Below are positions 1-56,744 of a DNA stretch of 64,000 bases, piece by piece. The first letter of the stretch is position 1; the number at the start of each line of letters is the position of its first letter. This DNA is from Sipunculus nudus (lineage: Eukaryota > Annelida > Sipuncula > Golfingiida > Sipunculidae), in NCBI GenBank assembly GCA_026874595.1, contig CM049310.1, positions 40,553,558-40,617,557 of the forward strand, read 5' to 3'. A model generated the notes under the pieces. It was not told where the DNA came from. It saw nothing but the letters and a program-made list of their open reading frames with translations, and ran no database searches. Position numbers and translations under genes: made by a program.

Positions 1-3000
1 ATGTAGCCTATCCAAAGTCATAAGTAGGGCACAACAGGTGAATAATGTGCTTTAAAATATATTCTTAACCTATGTTGAAATGCTAAATGACTAGAAAACC
101 TGACAAAGATTGATGCAAATCAATATAATAAAAGGAACAGGGTACAAGTAAAGCTCATTCAATGGGTAAGTCTGTTTACTGATAATGACATATTAACACT
201 ATCAACAGCCACAAATGTAGGCATAATAGCATAACCTGCTTTAACCTGTTACTGGAAGAATAACAGCCAAATAAAGCCTACTAACAGATTTTAGGAGTCA
301 GGGACTCCATACAAATAACTATTCATATGCAAATTAAATAACTTTAAAGCACTGATTCTACAATTTTCATTAAATCTTATTTTCAACTTTTCTGAATGTC
401 GCCTTCCACCTATCTTCTTTAATCTTATATTTATCTGATAATTTTCCTATCATGTCAAACTCAATTTTGTTTTCCTGAGGATATATAAAAGCAGGCTGAG
501 GATTTCTGACTGCTCAAACTTGGGATCACTTTGTAGCTTAAACAAAGCATACCAACTCAAAGATTTACACAATAAATACACAGGATTTATTGAAAGGCAT
601 TTCGGAAATAGCTTGAAAATTGTGAAAATGGCACACTGCTACAGCAAGGAATGCAACTTGAAAGACCTTGAAATTATGCATCTCTTATGCATCTTTATGC
701 ACCCTTTATATGATTCATTTGGTAAAAATGTTTTCATGTTAACAGGGTGGTGATTTGAGTAGTCATTAATTGACTGTACATTGTACTATATTTTAACTGT
801 TGGTAATCTATTAATAATTAACCACAGCTCCATCACCTCTTAGCTTTATACACAAATTAAGCAATATCAGCTTGTAAGAACATCATACATAATGTCATAT
901 TTAAGCCACCACTAATTAGTAAATAGCAGCTTAAAAGCCCATCGTCTTAAAAAAAAACCTACACAAAATGCACCTATACAATAAGGACATGGTGTTTTCT
1001 CCAGTGCCTGTGAAAGCAAAATTGACACTAAAATGATTAACTCAACAGCTTCACATTCAGCTAACTAATCATCCAATCACTGCATCTTTTCTGAAAAGGC
1101 AAAAAAAAAAAATGGGTGAAACTGATGTTAGTTAAACAACTCATCACCAGATGACACTAGTGTCTTTGTTAAAAATAAGTCCTCTTCCATGAAGACATGA
1201 CGGTTAAATCCTAATATTAATTGTATGTAGTACTTATTGAAGTTATTTCATACAAAAGAAGAACATCATGTAAAAAAGTTCAATGCAAAAAAAAAGTTGG
1301 TAATGAGAATGGCTATGTTTTTGCGGTCACAAAAACAGATATGCCTCTTTCCCCCCTCAAAAATTTACCATCTCAAAAAACATTTCAGAAAACATATAAA
1401 TCCCAATATTTGACTTTTAAATATCAAGGTCACCAGTTTTGAACTTGGTGGAAAGTGTTCCAAATCTGAGGGAAAAAAATCTTCAGTACTTTAAAATTTA
1501 GAGGGGTCACAATGATTCTAGAGTTTGGCAGATTTGACCTTGAAGATAAAGACGTAGTAAAACTTTTTGTTCACCTAAATGTTATTATATGTTGCCTTTC
1601 AATAAACATCAAATCTATTTCTGGAAAAGGCAGTACCTGAGCTGAGCCAGTCAGTCATTAGCCAAGCCCAAACCATAAAAGTGATCCTGACTAAAGGAAT
1701 CTTGATCTCGTGCTGGACAAACATGGCTTAAAGTTGGGATGGTATTGTAACGAAAGTGCTTTGTTTACTTTTGCTTCATTCTTGTGGGGGCAGGGTCGTG
1801 TCCTCTTTAACCTCTAGACTGTCGTCCCGGTTCATTGTGTAAGGGAGTAGTGGCAGATTTTTTTTTTAGAGGGCTGAAAACTCATTTAATTGGTCTTGCT
1901 TGCACTGGGGCTGCAATACCTTTTCAAAATTGATTGTCCTTAATTCATTTGGGGTTCTGTGGGAGAGGCCCACTTTTAGGTTCTCAGGACATACGGCCAC
2001 AAACTTTAGATCTGAGAGCACATGTTCTTAAAATGCTGTGAACACTGAAATTACGAAGCTGAAGTTTAAACTTTGAAATGACTACAGGACACTTCACTCC
2101 TAAGTACTGGGCCATCGACCATGACAGGCCACTGGAGGGATATATAGATCAGCTATCTGTAGGTACTGCAGCTTGGACAACATGGCGGATGAGGGTCCAA
2201 GTGTGCCATGGGCTGGCTTGATGAGAGGCTGAGATCTTGCACTGGCTGATACTGAGTTCTGTTAACACTAACCTGAGACAGGCAGGGCCATGACCATTAA
2301 CACACCTATATTACTGGTATCTCCCAGGAGCAGGCTGTCTGATGCACATGGTCAGGTGCACGGACAGAGGCCATATCAGTTGTTATTTTAAATAAATGTG
2401 TAAACAAAATTGCCTTCTTGTTATATGTCATATGCTTTCCGGCCTTTAAACTGGTAAAACAGAGAACTCAATCACGAAATTCCATGACAGATATATTATG
2501 TAATATAAACATGTTGGGATAGCTGGAAGCAAAATATGGTAACTATTGTTTTTCATGTGAGACAAAAGCACTTTCAGAAAGCATAATAATAATGTTTAAC
2601 ATGGTTTTCAAGTACCCCATTAAGTAAGAAAAAGCCTAAGCAGTAAAAATGGGTATTGTTCTATGTACACTGAGCAAGAAGGACTACTAGTGAACTAACA
2701 ATAGGTGATGACTAAACTATTTAAGCAATAGACACTAGCTTAGTGAAACAAATGCCCCAAGGTAAAAGAATTCCAGAAATCCAAGGATTATATATACATT
2801 TTCACTACAAGGCAGATATAGTAAGCACAGGTCACAGATGTTAAGATTAGGGGTGAGCACATGTAACTTGACATTAACATGACAAAACAAGAAGTTAACA
2901 GCAAGAGTATTGGGTATTAGAAGATACAAATAGGTATTACAGATAGGTCACTGTCAATGTTGGTTTAAATATGAAAATATGGTACTAAATCTGGTGCAAG

Positions 3001-6000
3001 TCATAATAATCATTAAAGAAAATTATTAAAAATGAACACATTAATGAAAATGAATATTTGTTGGTTTTTAGAAATTCAAATTCATATGTAAAATTACATG
3101 CATTTTGCTGATCATAAGCTTAGCAGTGGATGCACTTGCAACAACATACATGTCAAAATATTCTAATTAACTGTACATGGCAGAACAGTGCAAAACATGG
3201 CTAAATAGCAGAATGAGCACATTGAGTAAATAAGGTCAAGTGTTAAAGGTCAAGTGCCAAATCTGCTTGCTGTTCTGCTTGTTATGCATCCTCCCTCCGG
3301 AGTCACTCACCTTTCCCTAAAAATATATATCAATAAAGTCATGTGCTCTGTAATGATTATATTCTGCCATAAATATACATGACTCTTTCTACAGTGGAAC
3401 CCCAGTAATATGACAATCCTTCAGGTTTTGGTAAGGAAGCAGTTTATTTTGGGGTGGATGGGGTAGCATATTTGTTAATTAAGAGATTTTGAGAGAAGGA
3501 TTAATAAAAAGAGGTATTATATACACTGATTAAAAGAAAGATCTTAAAGATCCTCAAAATATTTATAATCATAAAGGTCCTAATATGTATAATAGAATAT
3601 CATGTTCATGAGTATCTTTAATTGTTTTTCCAAAGCAAAATGATGTAGGGAATGTAACCTTGATGTGGCCAGTGTGTTTGTGTGTATATGTAAGTATGTA
3701 TATATGTATGTATGCATCTGCAAGCTATCTAAAGATCAGTTTAACAGCTCTTAATTAAGCATGACGCAATTTTATACACTTGTATGAGAGCCGAGAAGTT
3801 TTTCAATTCGGAATCAATATAAGCACACCAGTCTTTAATCTAAACATTTCACCAAGCAACTGCTCAGATTGGATACAATGTAGTTGCTTTTAGGCCGCTG
3901 TTCAAACAGTTCTTGAGATACTGACAGGCCAGGTTTATTGAGATGTTTGCCCGGCAGCCTTACTGGGTTACTGATGGATTTGAAATTCAATAGCAGGCAT
4001 CCTCATGTCCTTATCAGTTTTCAGTAAAATGTTCAAACTGATCATAAATTTCAGGATAATGAAAACATATATTAATTAGATGCCTGCCTGGTGGCAGTAT
4101 AGGATTGGTGACAGGGCTGAAATTCCATGGCACACATCTTCAAAAAATTAAGAATATTCAGTGAAAAATAACACTGCACTCTTTGAACAGTTATTCCAAT
4201 ATGGCTGATTGACGGCTATCATGCATTCCTGATGGGTCTGGAATGCCATATTAGGCCAAAAAAAATTAAGGTATGGTTCTCAGGCACCACCCGCATCAAT
4301 TTTAAACCCCCCCCCCCCAAAAAAAAAATTTTTATTTTAATTTTCAATAGAAACTTACCTATTTTGAGCTGCCCTGCTTGGACATTTCTTTCAAGTAGAT
4401 AAAATCATACAATTTCGCTTTGTTATTTAGTGCTTTTACTTGTTTAGCCAAAAAAAAATCTGTTATTATCATGCTTTTACCTTATCATTTGACATTTTCA
4501 TCAAAACATACCAAAAAATTAAAATAAAAAAAAACGCCTGCCCGCATTGATTTCTGAAGAAAAGTGCCTGAGAACCATACCTCTTTTTTTTTATTTTGGC
4601 CTTACATATCATTTCATTCTCTCATGGCAATATTAAAGGGAAATAATCAGGAGCAATATCATGCCTATTCTTTCACACTTTCCCAAGCACACTTTCCCAA
4701 GCACACAGTCTGAATACCTCGCATACGGCTGTTTAACACCTTGTTATTGCTCTGCATGTTAGTAAACACAGTCCACATGTGTCTGTTTACCATAACAAGG
4801 CCTTGTGACTGGATGGTGTTCCGATTGTGAGCCATAACATGCAGTGTTTCAGCCGGGGGGGACATGTAATAACATCTTCGGGGCCAAATCAGTCAGGGCA
4901 TCACATGATTGACACATGTTGTGTCTCAGTCGATGCACACAGCCCCACGCGCTGTGTTTATGTTGACACCTGTCATCGCGCCAGGTCCACTGTTTTTAAC
5001 ACTTGTTAACAGGAGTAATCAAACAGTTTCAGGGCAATATTTTGGCAGGTACAGATATATCTTAGGTGAAAGAAGCGGTTTTTAGTGTTAATTCAACATG
5101 CTTTAGGGGTGATTGGGCCCCTTTAAAGTTCTGATAGGTCTGAAATTTGGCAGCACAAATTCTCTTGCATGTATCAATCTTCAGTAAATATTTTAGAGCA
5201 GTTGCACAAATGGTTTATGAGCAAAAGAGATTGAATAGCTAAATACTGTCAGCTACCTGCAAATGAAGGGCTCTAATTAAGGCAAGCCTATCAAGAGGCA
5301 GGCATGAAATCAAAGGGTTTGTTTCCTGAAAACCTTTAATTTTTATTCTACGAAATGTTGCTATGGGCTGCAATACAGTTGTCACTTCTACTAGCTCAGC
5401 AGAAACATGTGTAACTGATATACCACTTTAGCTGGGGCTTTTAGAACTTGTACTGGTTAGATTTCTTGCTAGGAGGAGAAAGGATCCATAGTTCACAAAG
5501 TGTGAATTGGTGGTCATCGGTTTGTGTAGTTGGACAACCATTTCACTGATGGCCAGAAAAGAAAGAAATAACAAAAATAAATATAAGGTCTCAGGAAATG
5601 GTCATTTTAGTTTGGTGGCTGCATTACCTGAGTGGCCACTAACCAGGGTTCCACTGCATTTTATTTCTCAGTACAGTAACTTAATGTTTTATTCATTATT
5701 TTATTATCTCATTTATAACAACAGTAAGACACTGTATGTAAGTTAACAAATCACCAGCAATCTTACCAATCACACAATTTTTTTTTTACAAATATTAGGT
5801 TCAATTGTTACTAAAGATTTTAAGATTTTAATGGGAAAACAAGGATTGTTTCATAAAAATACTCAAGTTTTATTTTTGTAAAAAAAATCTGTATTTGACA
5901 CTTAGCGTTTAATGCAATAAGAGCTAATACTCTATTCTGAGTATATTCTTTTGCCATTTACAAAGCTTAAATTCCATGTATAAAGACAGACAACAAGTTA

Positions 6001-7590
6001 TACAAACTAGAAACATCAAAATGGAATGGGGGAATATGTTTTATTTTCTATGCATTTTTCATAAAGACATATTTTTTATATGGATGCATGCTGTGCTCCT
6101 ATTGAGAAATAGATGTTATTTGATCTTAAACCTTTAATGTGGCTCACAGCAACATCAATATTTTCAGCAAATCTGGCATCAATGATCTCTGTAGAAAAGT
6201 GATAATACTGCCGATATTTTGAAGAACAAACTTAAAATTCAAAAGCCTGTAGCCCAGAGCACTCCCAGTAACTCATTTTACAGAATGCTGAGTGAATACA
6301 TACTTGAGTATTTTTTTTCAGAAAACTGCTGGAAACATAAGGAGGTACAGAAAATCATCCAAGCAATATTCATTATATTAGTACCCCTTTGTCGGCTCTG
6401 TGCAATATAATTGTTCTGAATGTTGTCATCAGATGTCAGTACCTGCAAGCTCTGTTGATATTCATGTGTGATCAGGAAACATATCTAGTCAGATTTTACA
6501 AGGTTAAGCATAAATACCTGAAGATGTTAGTACTAACATTATTTAATAATCATACAAATATGTATAAAGATATGGATAAAGATATATTGATTTGATGTTC
6601 AAATCCATACTGCAGTCACTAATATGCAATCAGATTTCATTGGTGGTCTCAAAATTTTATTTAATGTAAAAATAAAAATAAAAACAGATATTATCATCTG
6701 AGTGATACTGGAATTGTTTTTTATTTGGCATTTCTTGTTATGATTCTTATTTCACTGGGAGATGTCTAAACCCTGCCACCATAAAGCACCATAGTGACCT
6801 TTTCAAAATTGGTTTGCAATAAAAGACTATTTAAATGTTACTGTTTTACAAATCAATAATTATACCTAAAGAGAATGGCTTCAATTTTTATGCATATTTT
6901 GGACTGTCCTGCACCAATTGACAAAAACATGACATCATGGCAACCACTGCTTGAAAAAAAATCTTAACTAACAATGCATTCTCCTACCAAAACACTAAGA
7001 AAATAAACTTTATGGATTAATCCTAAACCACAGTGATAAAATGAAACATAATCTTAATGGTGCCACTCTGGGTTTAACCCCCAAAATATAATTTTGAAAT
7101 AAGGAAGTACTGAAGTTGTCTTTTAAAAGTGTTAAAAATAAGTCATTTGTGTAAAAAGACACATTTTTGCCATGCTCTACTTAATGTCCAGAATACAAAA
7201 ACCAATTCAAGGATTATCCAACTCAGTTTTAATTATTTAAAATTCAGTCAGAACTCAGGAAAACAGTATAATTAAATAAAAATCATATAGAGTGGCAACA
7301 CTAATAAATATACATTTCTGGGAAGGATTTTTTTAAATTAAACCCCTTCAAAACAATTTCACAAAGATTGTAGTGATTGAGACAGTAATACTACAGAAAA
7401 GTGTCATAACAAAGATACAAGAAAAAAATAAGAAAAAAAAAATAATGCCACTTATTGATAGGGAAACTGAACCTAAATTCTTAACTAACTGATAAATACA
7501 GAGTAATTAACAGTAATTCTAACACAGTTCTAAATCCATGTGACCTACACAGTGACAGGCACTGAGTACTGAGTAACAGTGAGTACTCAC
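1..7590. other. PFK intron 12 (continues past the left edge)
   Basis: AT-rich DNA with the 4.25-kb MITE and scattered homopolymers. A GC-richer patch at 1.6-2.4 kb has no long ORF on either strand. I looked for the next PFK exons (GAPAAGMNAAVR, SNNVPGS, GGYCGYLA) on the minus strand and found none. Confidence 0.7.
4254..4601. mobile_element. MITE with TTA target-site duplication (PIF/Harbinger-like)
   Basis: Inverted ends GGCCAAAA..AAGGTATGGTTCTCAGGCAC at the left and the complement at the right (GTGCCTGAGAACCATACCT..TTTTGGCC) enclose 348 bases, flanked on both sides by TTA. A 12-base C run is inside. A second copy is at 51062. The family assignment rests on the 3-bp TWA duplication and the GGCC ends. 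Confidence 0.8.
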
Positions 7591-50266
<42,676 letters not shown>

Positions 50267-50500
50267 GGTTAATCCGGATTTGATCCGAGAAGTCGGGGAG
50301 CCCAGCTGTTTCCTGGGTATGACCTTGGTTGTTTTTGGTGAAGGCCATCAAGGACGACGGATTAGTTTGCAGTATAACCACTAGATGTCAGGTGTGATTG
50401 GTTGATTTATCTGGAAGATATGTTTCCGGTAGAGGGCACAACAGGACGGCCGCCGATCGCCGTAAAAGGAAAGGGCTGGAAAGGACTGTATGCAGAAGCG
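50267..50500 (-). promoter_or_regulatory. Putative promoter of PFK exon 1a
   Basis: Upstream of the exon 1a ATG the minus strand has a CCAAT box (within AACCAATCAC, near 50394-50403) and a short CpG-bearing stretch (50445-50465). This fits a TATA-less housekeeping promoter. The transcription start is not determined. Confidence 0.45.
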
Positions 50501-51061
50501 AAACTGCTAAATCTTTGTATGTTTTATATTCATGTAAGGACGGCAAAGGTTTAAGTTAACAATATGATTCATTTTATGTGTGTTAGATTTAACACGATTG
50601 CGGCACAACACGAAACACTAGAGGATCAACATTTCATTTCGTTGTAATCAGATGTTGAACAATCATCGGAGAAAATATAGAAAGATATTGTTTTTATGCT
50701 GATGTTTGGTACATTTTTTATTATTGTTGACAACTATTTTCGCCACTTTCCTGCGGGCAAAATGAAATCTCTTTTTCGGGATTAGTAAAGTACGTATGTC
50801 TTATCTTAAAGACAAACTACCACTCAGTTCAAACCTCGAACTACGGACTGACAATGAAAGCCTTGTAATTGCGATGCTTAGAGAAAAGTGAATCCCGGCC
50901 GTAACTTTGGCTGTTGTGACTGTTGTCTAAATATTTCAGTTTGTATCAATTGAAAGACTTTTTTCATTCCATTTTATTTTTTTTTAATTATTTAGCAAAT
51001 TTCACTTTAGGACGTGTGAATGCTGAAGAAACTCCATTAAATGAATAAAAGGCGTAAATTA

Positions 51062-51388
51062 GGCACAGAAAAGTATGGTTCTTGGGCACTTTTTTTCAGA
51101 AATCAGTGCGGGCGGGTGATTTTTTTCCTTTTTGTATGTTTCGATTAAAATGTCATATGATCAGGGAAAAAAGCATGATAATAACAGAATGCTTTCCTAA
51201 ACAGGTAAAAGCGCTACATAAACAAAGGAAATCTTATCAAAATTGTATTATTTAATATTCTTGAAAGATGAAAATCAAAATAATTTTTCTTATGCGGGGG
51301 GGGGGGGGGGGGGGGTTCAAAATAATTTTTTTTAATGGGGTGGTTAAAATTGACGCGAGCGGTGCCTGAGAACCATACCTTTTTTGCC
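51062..51388. mobile_element. Second copy of the TTA MITE, opposite orientation
   Basis: Ends GGCAcagAAAAGTATGG and ...GGTGCCTGAGAACCATACC..TTGCC match the 4.25-kb element in reverse. Shared inner landmarks are 'cagaaatcagtgcgggcgg' and a long G run (51297-51315). Flanks are TTA and TCA, so one side has mutated or the call is off by a base. Confidence 0.75.
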
Positions 51389-51829
51389 TCAATGGTCAGT
51401 GGTTTTTTTTTCCAGGAAATATGTGCATATTATTGGACTTTGTTTAAACCAATGTCATTTCAGGATATGCATTGCGCGAAGAGTGACGATATTTTGGAAG
51501 AGTTCAGAAGTTTGATTTCAAAAGCGAAAGGACAGTTTTAGGATATTTAAAAGTCGTCTTAGATGATATATAAGTAATTCAATTATATTTTTCGTTCCCT
51601 TTGTGCGGAGTTGAATAAATTATACCCATTATTTTATATAAGAGGATCATATGTGTATAGTTCTCATTTTTACAGCGGTGTGAAAAATGATTTCACGGGA
51701 CAGTAAATCAGTATAACTTAATACTTATACATTTCGTTGTCCGTTAAAATTTGTATAATGCTCAAAAATAAAATACAACATGATGTAATCACCCAGCGAT
51801 AAAAATTATCATATATCTTATACTCCTGT

Positions 51830-52410
51830 TTTCAAGAAATAGATATCATCGATTTAGGGAAGGCATTTTCTCGCTCATCGACAATACAGCTACAGTTTTT
51901 TATCATTTTCGACATTAACAGATTCCCGGGAAGTCAAAGGATATATTATTTCTTCAAAGGGGTTTAGTACCATGCAGGCATTCATACGTCGACATGATTT
52001 CTTTGCTATATACGCTTTGCATACGTTTTTCTTACGTTTTGCTTACAGTTAAAATAGCACAGAAATCAAGTATTTTCCAACAAACACAAATCAGTTAAAT
52101 TGGACACCTTTATAGGAATGCAGACAGGTGTTTCGGCTGCGGAACGGTGCCTTTATTGAAGATAAAAAATTGAATAAAAGAGAGCCACATTACTCAATTA
52201 AAATTGCATATATACATGCATGTACCTATAATTCTCATATTATCAAAAGTGATATATTAATTGATTTTGGGGGGCCATTTTCTCACTCTTCCACAACATA
52301 GCTACAGGTTTGTGTCATTTTTGACAAGAACAGACTAGCGGGAAGTCAAAGCTCCCATTATTTCTAAAAAAAATATTCGTATCAAGCCTTCTTGTCGACA
52401 TGAATCCTTT
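51830..52410. repeat. Diverged direct duplication, ~170 bp, offset ~400 bp
   Basis: Block A (about 51830-51995) and block B (about 52245-52400) share 'cattttctc-ctc-tc--caa', 'agctacag-tttt-tatcatt', 'cgggaagtcaaag' and 'gtcgacatga-t-cttt'. By eye about 70% identity. The origin is unknown. Confidence 0.6.
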
Positions 52411-54385
52411 GTGGTGTTTTGCTGGCGATTACATTCCTGGATAGACTTAACTGTGTCTTGAACTTCTGGACTGGTTCATGTATAGAAGCGTGATGGTCAA
52501 AGAACCACAAATGGTTATATATACTTTGCCGCCAGATGTCAAAAGGCCTACCTATCCTGGGTCTTGCAATGAAATCAGAGAACCGGTAAGCCTTATTATA
52601 ACAACAACAACAAGTTTATTCAGGAAATTAAAAGGAGGCCCGGGCCTATAGATCCAATTAAGAGTATACAAATCTTCTTACATTAAACATAATGTTACAT
52701 AATTAACATTATTATACTGTATGTCTGTGCCAATCTTTTAGCCCATTTACACATGCAGGTAAAATTCTATTTAATTGTTTTATATGCATCACGGTTGTAG
52801 TAAGCAGGGTGCAGAGGGGACTACCACCTCCCCTATAAAAAAAATAAACTGGGGGAGGGGGGATATATCTCCCCCACCCCCAAATATTTGGAACAAATAA
52901 TTTATCTTAACTATGAGATTATATAACTGACGAAAGGTATACTCTTGCAGCTGAGCATTCAAACTATTCTTATATTTAAATATAGTCTTATAATTTATGA
53001 AACACAAAATTACAATATTATTCTAGATTATCACAGTACGTAATATTATTTGTCCTTAACGTAATGTTGCCAACTCCGCCCCCCCCCCGCCCCCCCCCCC
53101 CCAGGATTTAATAATAAGACAGTACTGAATATTCTTTGGAAAAACAACTGAATTACTAGAGTACCGTTGTTAAATAGTAGGTAACAATGTTACCCGCATA
53201 ATTTTAAATACGTGTATGTTTATTTAAATGGTCATGAACCTCAACCAGACTAAAGAATCAAGTGTAACCCTTCCCCAAGGGCACCATATCTTAAGGAGAC
53301 GACCAGAGATTTCATCGGCCACAAACTCCGTTCCGCAAGCAGCACTAGTATTTATTACTGGTACACCTGACCCGACTAATGGTAAATAAACGTTCTGTAA
53401 ATATCACGTGATAATCTGAGCTGTTATTCAATCAACACACGATGATTTAAACGGCAGTAAACCGTTTAAACCTGAGCTACACTTTCCAGTTAAGTAGTAT
53501 GAGATAATTTATGGGCCGCTGCAGCGGGAACAAAGCTGCGGAAGGAAATTGGACCTGTAAATAAGAAGTAAATACTTTTGACTGTAATATGCCCTAAATC
53601 CAATCTATCACTGCAACGTACATAGGGGGCCAGTCAGGGCTCTTGTTAATTATTTGCAAGATGATGTTTCATGAGTATACATTGAGGAAATAAAAAATTG
53701 GGGTCGTGTACCCTTGTCTTAAAATGTAACACGCCACCACGCCCTGCAAACATAGTCTTTCCTTAAAAGGGCTGTATTTAAGGGACTCATATTTCAGTTA
53801 TACATGATGATAAATATATTTAATAAGGCACAGTGTATGTATCAACTCTATGATCTATCAAATTGAAACCTTGCGTTTTCTGGGTGAGTATCAGTAGTTC
53901 ACTTGTATCTATAGAGATAGCGTGCGTTCGGTCCTCCTGCAACCCTTCCAGTCCTATAGATCTGTTTCCTGAGTCTCTCCAAACCTCATGCACAAGAGAA
54001 TAAACCGCACTTTAATCGAGAGCTGATATCATTAGATATATCTCATAGATTTTTATTCATTTCCGACCTTTATAACATATCTAAGTTGTGAATAAAGACC
54101 AAGAACCATGTAGAGTTTACCGGTTGCTAACCGCAAACCAATACCTAGGAGACGGGGTGACAGCACAACCTTCAGATTTTGTGCAAAAAAATGAGGAATG
54201 AAGGACTTCATTCTTTGTGTCATCAGCTGAACTGCCTTTTCCTGTCTGTCCAAGGTACCACCAGTTTCGAATCTTTAATCATGTATTTTAATTGTCTATA
54301 CGTGTTAACCTGTGGAGTAAGCTATTTCAAAGCAAGCAAATTAATTAACTTATTCAGGTCTATAATTCTTCTGTGGCCTCCATGC

Positions 54386-54388
<3 letters not shown>

Positions 54389-54426
<38 letters not shown>
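54389..54426. repeat. (TG)n microsatellite
   Basis: Nineteen TG units in the PFK-RPL19 intergenic region. Confidence 0.98.
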
Positions 54427-54428
<2 letters not shown>

Positions 54429-54923
54429 CGGGGTCGTATCTATGTGGGGAGATGTTAAGTATACAGAGAAAGCGACGCCAAGCGATGATTCTAAAGATTA
54501 ATTTCAACAGGGACAAAATATAGTTAAAAGTGGCGTGCTGCCAGGACCAACAGTAAGAGCGGAATGCCGTCCCAAAGACAAGATTTCCCGCTAATACCTG
54601 CTCTATTGTTATGTAAACACTAAACTAGACAAAATCTGAAAGGGAACTCTGGCCAGGATTGAGCGAAAAAATAAGTAGGCAAATCTCTGAGCACAGTCGC
54701 ATGAATCGTTATCGGTGGGCGTTATTCTGGTCTAGAAAAGGCCAAAACCGCCAATATTTATTGATCCGACCAATGCCTTCCGAACTTCATGGATTCTATA
54801 GTTCTCTGTTTACATCTGAATTGACCCTGTTTTGGGCCAAATATCAGCCACGAATAACGATTCAAGCGATTGTGCCCTGAGAGATAACTCAGAAAACAAA
54901 CCAGACGAGTTCGATCGACCCGT

Positions 54924-55039
<116 letters not shown>

Positions 55040-55497
55040 CAGGCGGGTCGGTTTTCTGTTAAGGAAGTTATCCCTTTTAAGCATGTACTAAGATTTTTTT
55101 ATATATAATATTACATACATATTAAACTTAAATTACATTACCAAAGCATGAACAAAATCTTGATTAAAAAGATCATTTGACGAATCCACAGGAAGATTAT
55201 CAGTCCTAAACCTGCCCGATGACTGTTGTGTGTTCATGTATAACGATACTGCATGAGGCAGACAAAATATGCAGTGTTAGATTTGACCTTATAATAGTTA
55301 AAAGAGAAAGAGATGCATGAGCCGCAGATATAAAAATTGTATAAAAGATAGCCGTGTGATGGTATAAAAGATCATTCCCACGTTATCATTTTGAATTGCA
55401 CTTGAGCGGCAATCTCTTGATAAAAGCTGAAATTAGATTTTATTTAGCACACCTGCAATTAATTTGATCATGGTAACTTTTAAAGGAATTAAAGCGT

Positions 55498-55503
<6 letters not shown>

Positions 55504-55548
<45 letters not shown>
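55504..55548. repeat. (TA)n microsatellite
   Basis: TA tract of 45 bases. Confidence 0.98.
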
Positions 55549-55550
<2 letters not shown>

Positions 55551-55695
55551 GTAAAGAGTGACGTAACTATTGTTAACAGATGGGATAAAAGGGAGAATGG
55601 TTGGCGCATTATGGGAAAGACTCCACTTGTATATTAGATTAGATCTGAAATAATTTGTTATTTGAGCTGCGCCAGCCACATGTGCATGGGTTTAC

Positions 55696-56074
55696 ATGAT
55701 ATGACAAACGGGAACATATAACCCCATCCCCCTTAGATGACAAACCGGGACATATACCCCAATCCCCCTGCTGGCCCTGCATGAGATGACAAAAGGGGAC
55801 ATATACCACCATCCCCCTGCATGAGATGACAAAAGGGGACATATACCCTATCCCCCTGCATGAGATGACAAACGGGGACATATACCCCCATTCCCCTGCA
55901 TGAGATGACAAAAGGGGACATATATACCCCATCCCCTGCATGATATGACAAAAGGGGACATATACCTCCATCTCCCTGCATGAGATGACAAAAGGGGACA
56001 TATACCTCCATCCCCCTGCATGAGATGACAAACGGGGACATATACCCCCATCCCTCTGCATAAGATTACAAAAG

Positions 56075-56080
<6 letters not shown>
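55696..56080. repeat. 40-bp minisatellite, about 11 copies
   Basis: The unit is roughly 'tgagatgacaaaaggggaca' plus 'tatacccccatccccctgca'. Copies differ by a few substitutions and small indels; the last one runs straight into a (TA)n tract. Overlapping minus-strand ORFs arise from the repeat and are not genes. Confidence 0.95.

Positions 56081-56149
<69 letters not shown>
56079..56149. repeat. (TA)n microsatellite fused to the 40-bp minisatellite
   Basis: TA tract of 71 bases that grows directly out of the 'ggggatata' of the last minisatellite unit. Confidence 0.98.
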
Positions 56150-56151
<2 letters not shown>

Positions 56152-56686
56152 TTGCAGCAATCATGGATAGTCAAAATAATCCGTCTATTTATAACAATTA
56201 AAATCCATATATCCGTGTACACGTTCCACGATAGCAGGGATTTATGTCAGTAAATAAAATACCCGAACTGAACAAAATGTAGAAACGCTTTAACACTTTG
56301 TTTCTTAGAACTTGTTTGAAAAAAAAAATTATTCAGACTTTTCATGATGCCAGGGACATATATTTGAATTATGTTATTTCAAAACTCTCCATTGTTTGAA
56401 AAAAAGAGTCTGACATTTAAGTTGGTTAGAATTTAGTTTTTGCCCCGTATCCCACATAATAAAGGTCATATACTTTAGTGACTTAATTTTCAGTTTCAGT
56501 TGAGCTTTCACCAAAACCTGTGATAATTTCAAGTGAACACTTTCTATGACTAGAGGTTACATCAACTGAGCGAAAAGAAAAGAAAACCGTTTGAAAGAAT
56601 TAATATGAAAGTTGCAATCAAAATTTCTTTCTATTTATATGAAAGGTTTTGTCTCTTTGCATATGCATGTTACTAATTTCGATATG

Positions 56687-56689
<3 letters not shown>

Positions 56690-56742
<53 letters not shown>
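56690..56742. repeat. (TA)n microsatellite
   Basis: TA tract of 53 bases upstream of RPL19. Confidence 0.98.

Positions 56743-56744
<2 letters not shown>

Noticed and set aside
1620-2400. GC-richer patch that might be an exon or UTR of another gene
   Set aside because: No long ORF on either strand, no splice-site-bounded open frame and no recognised protein; left as intron.
55639-56222. Three overlapping minus-strand ORFs of 100-140 codons with a repeated SPFVISCRGM-like theme
   Set aside because: The 40-base minisatellite is open in several frames and, not being a multiple of three, cycles frames; composition is repeat-driven.
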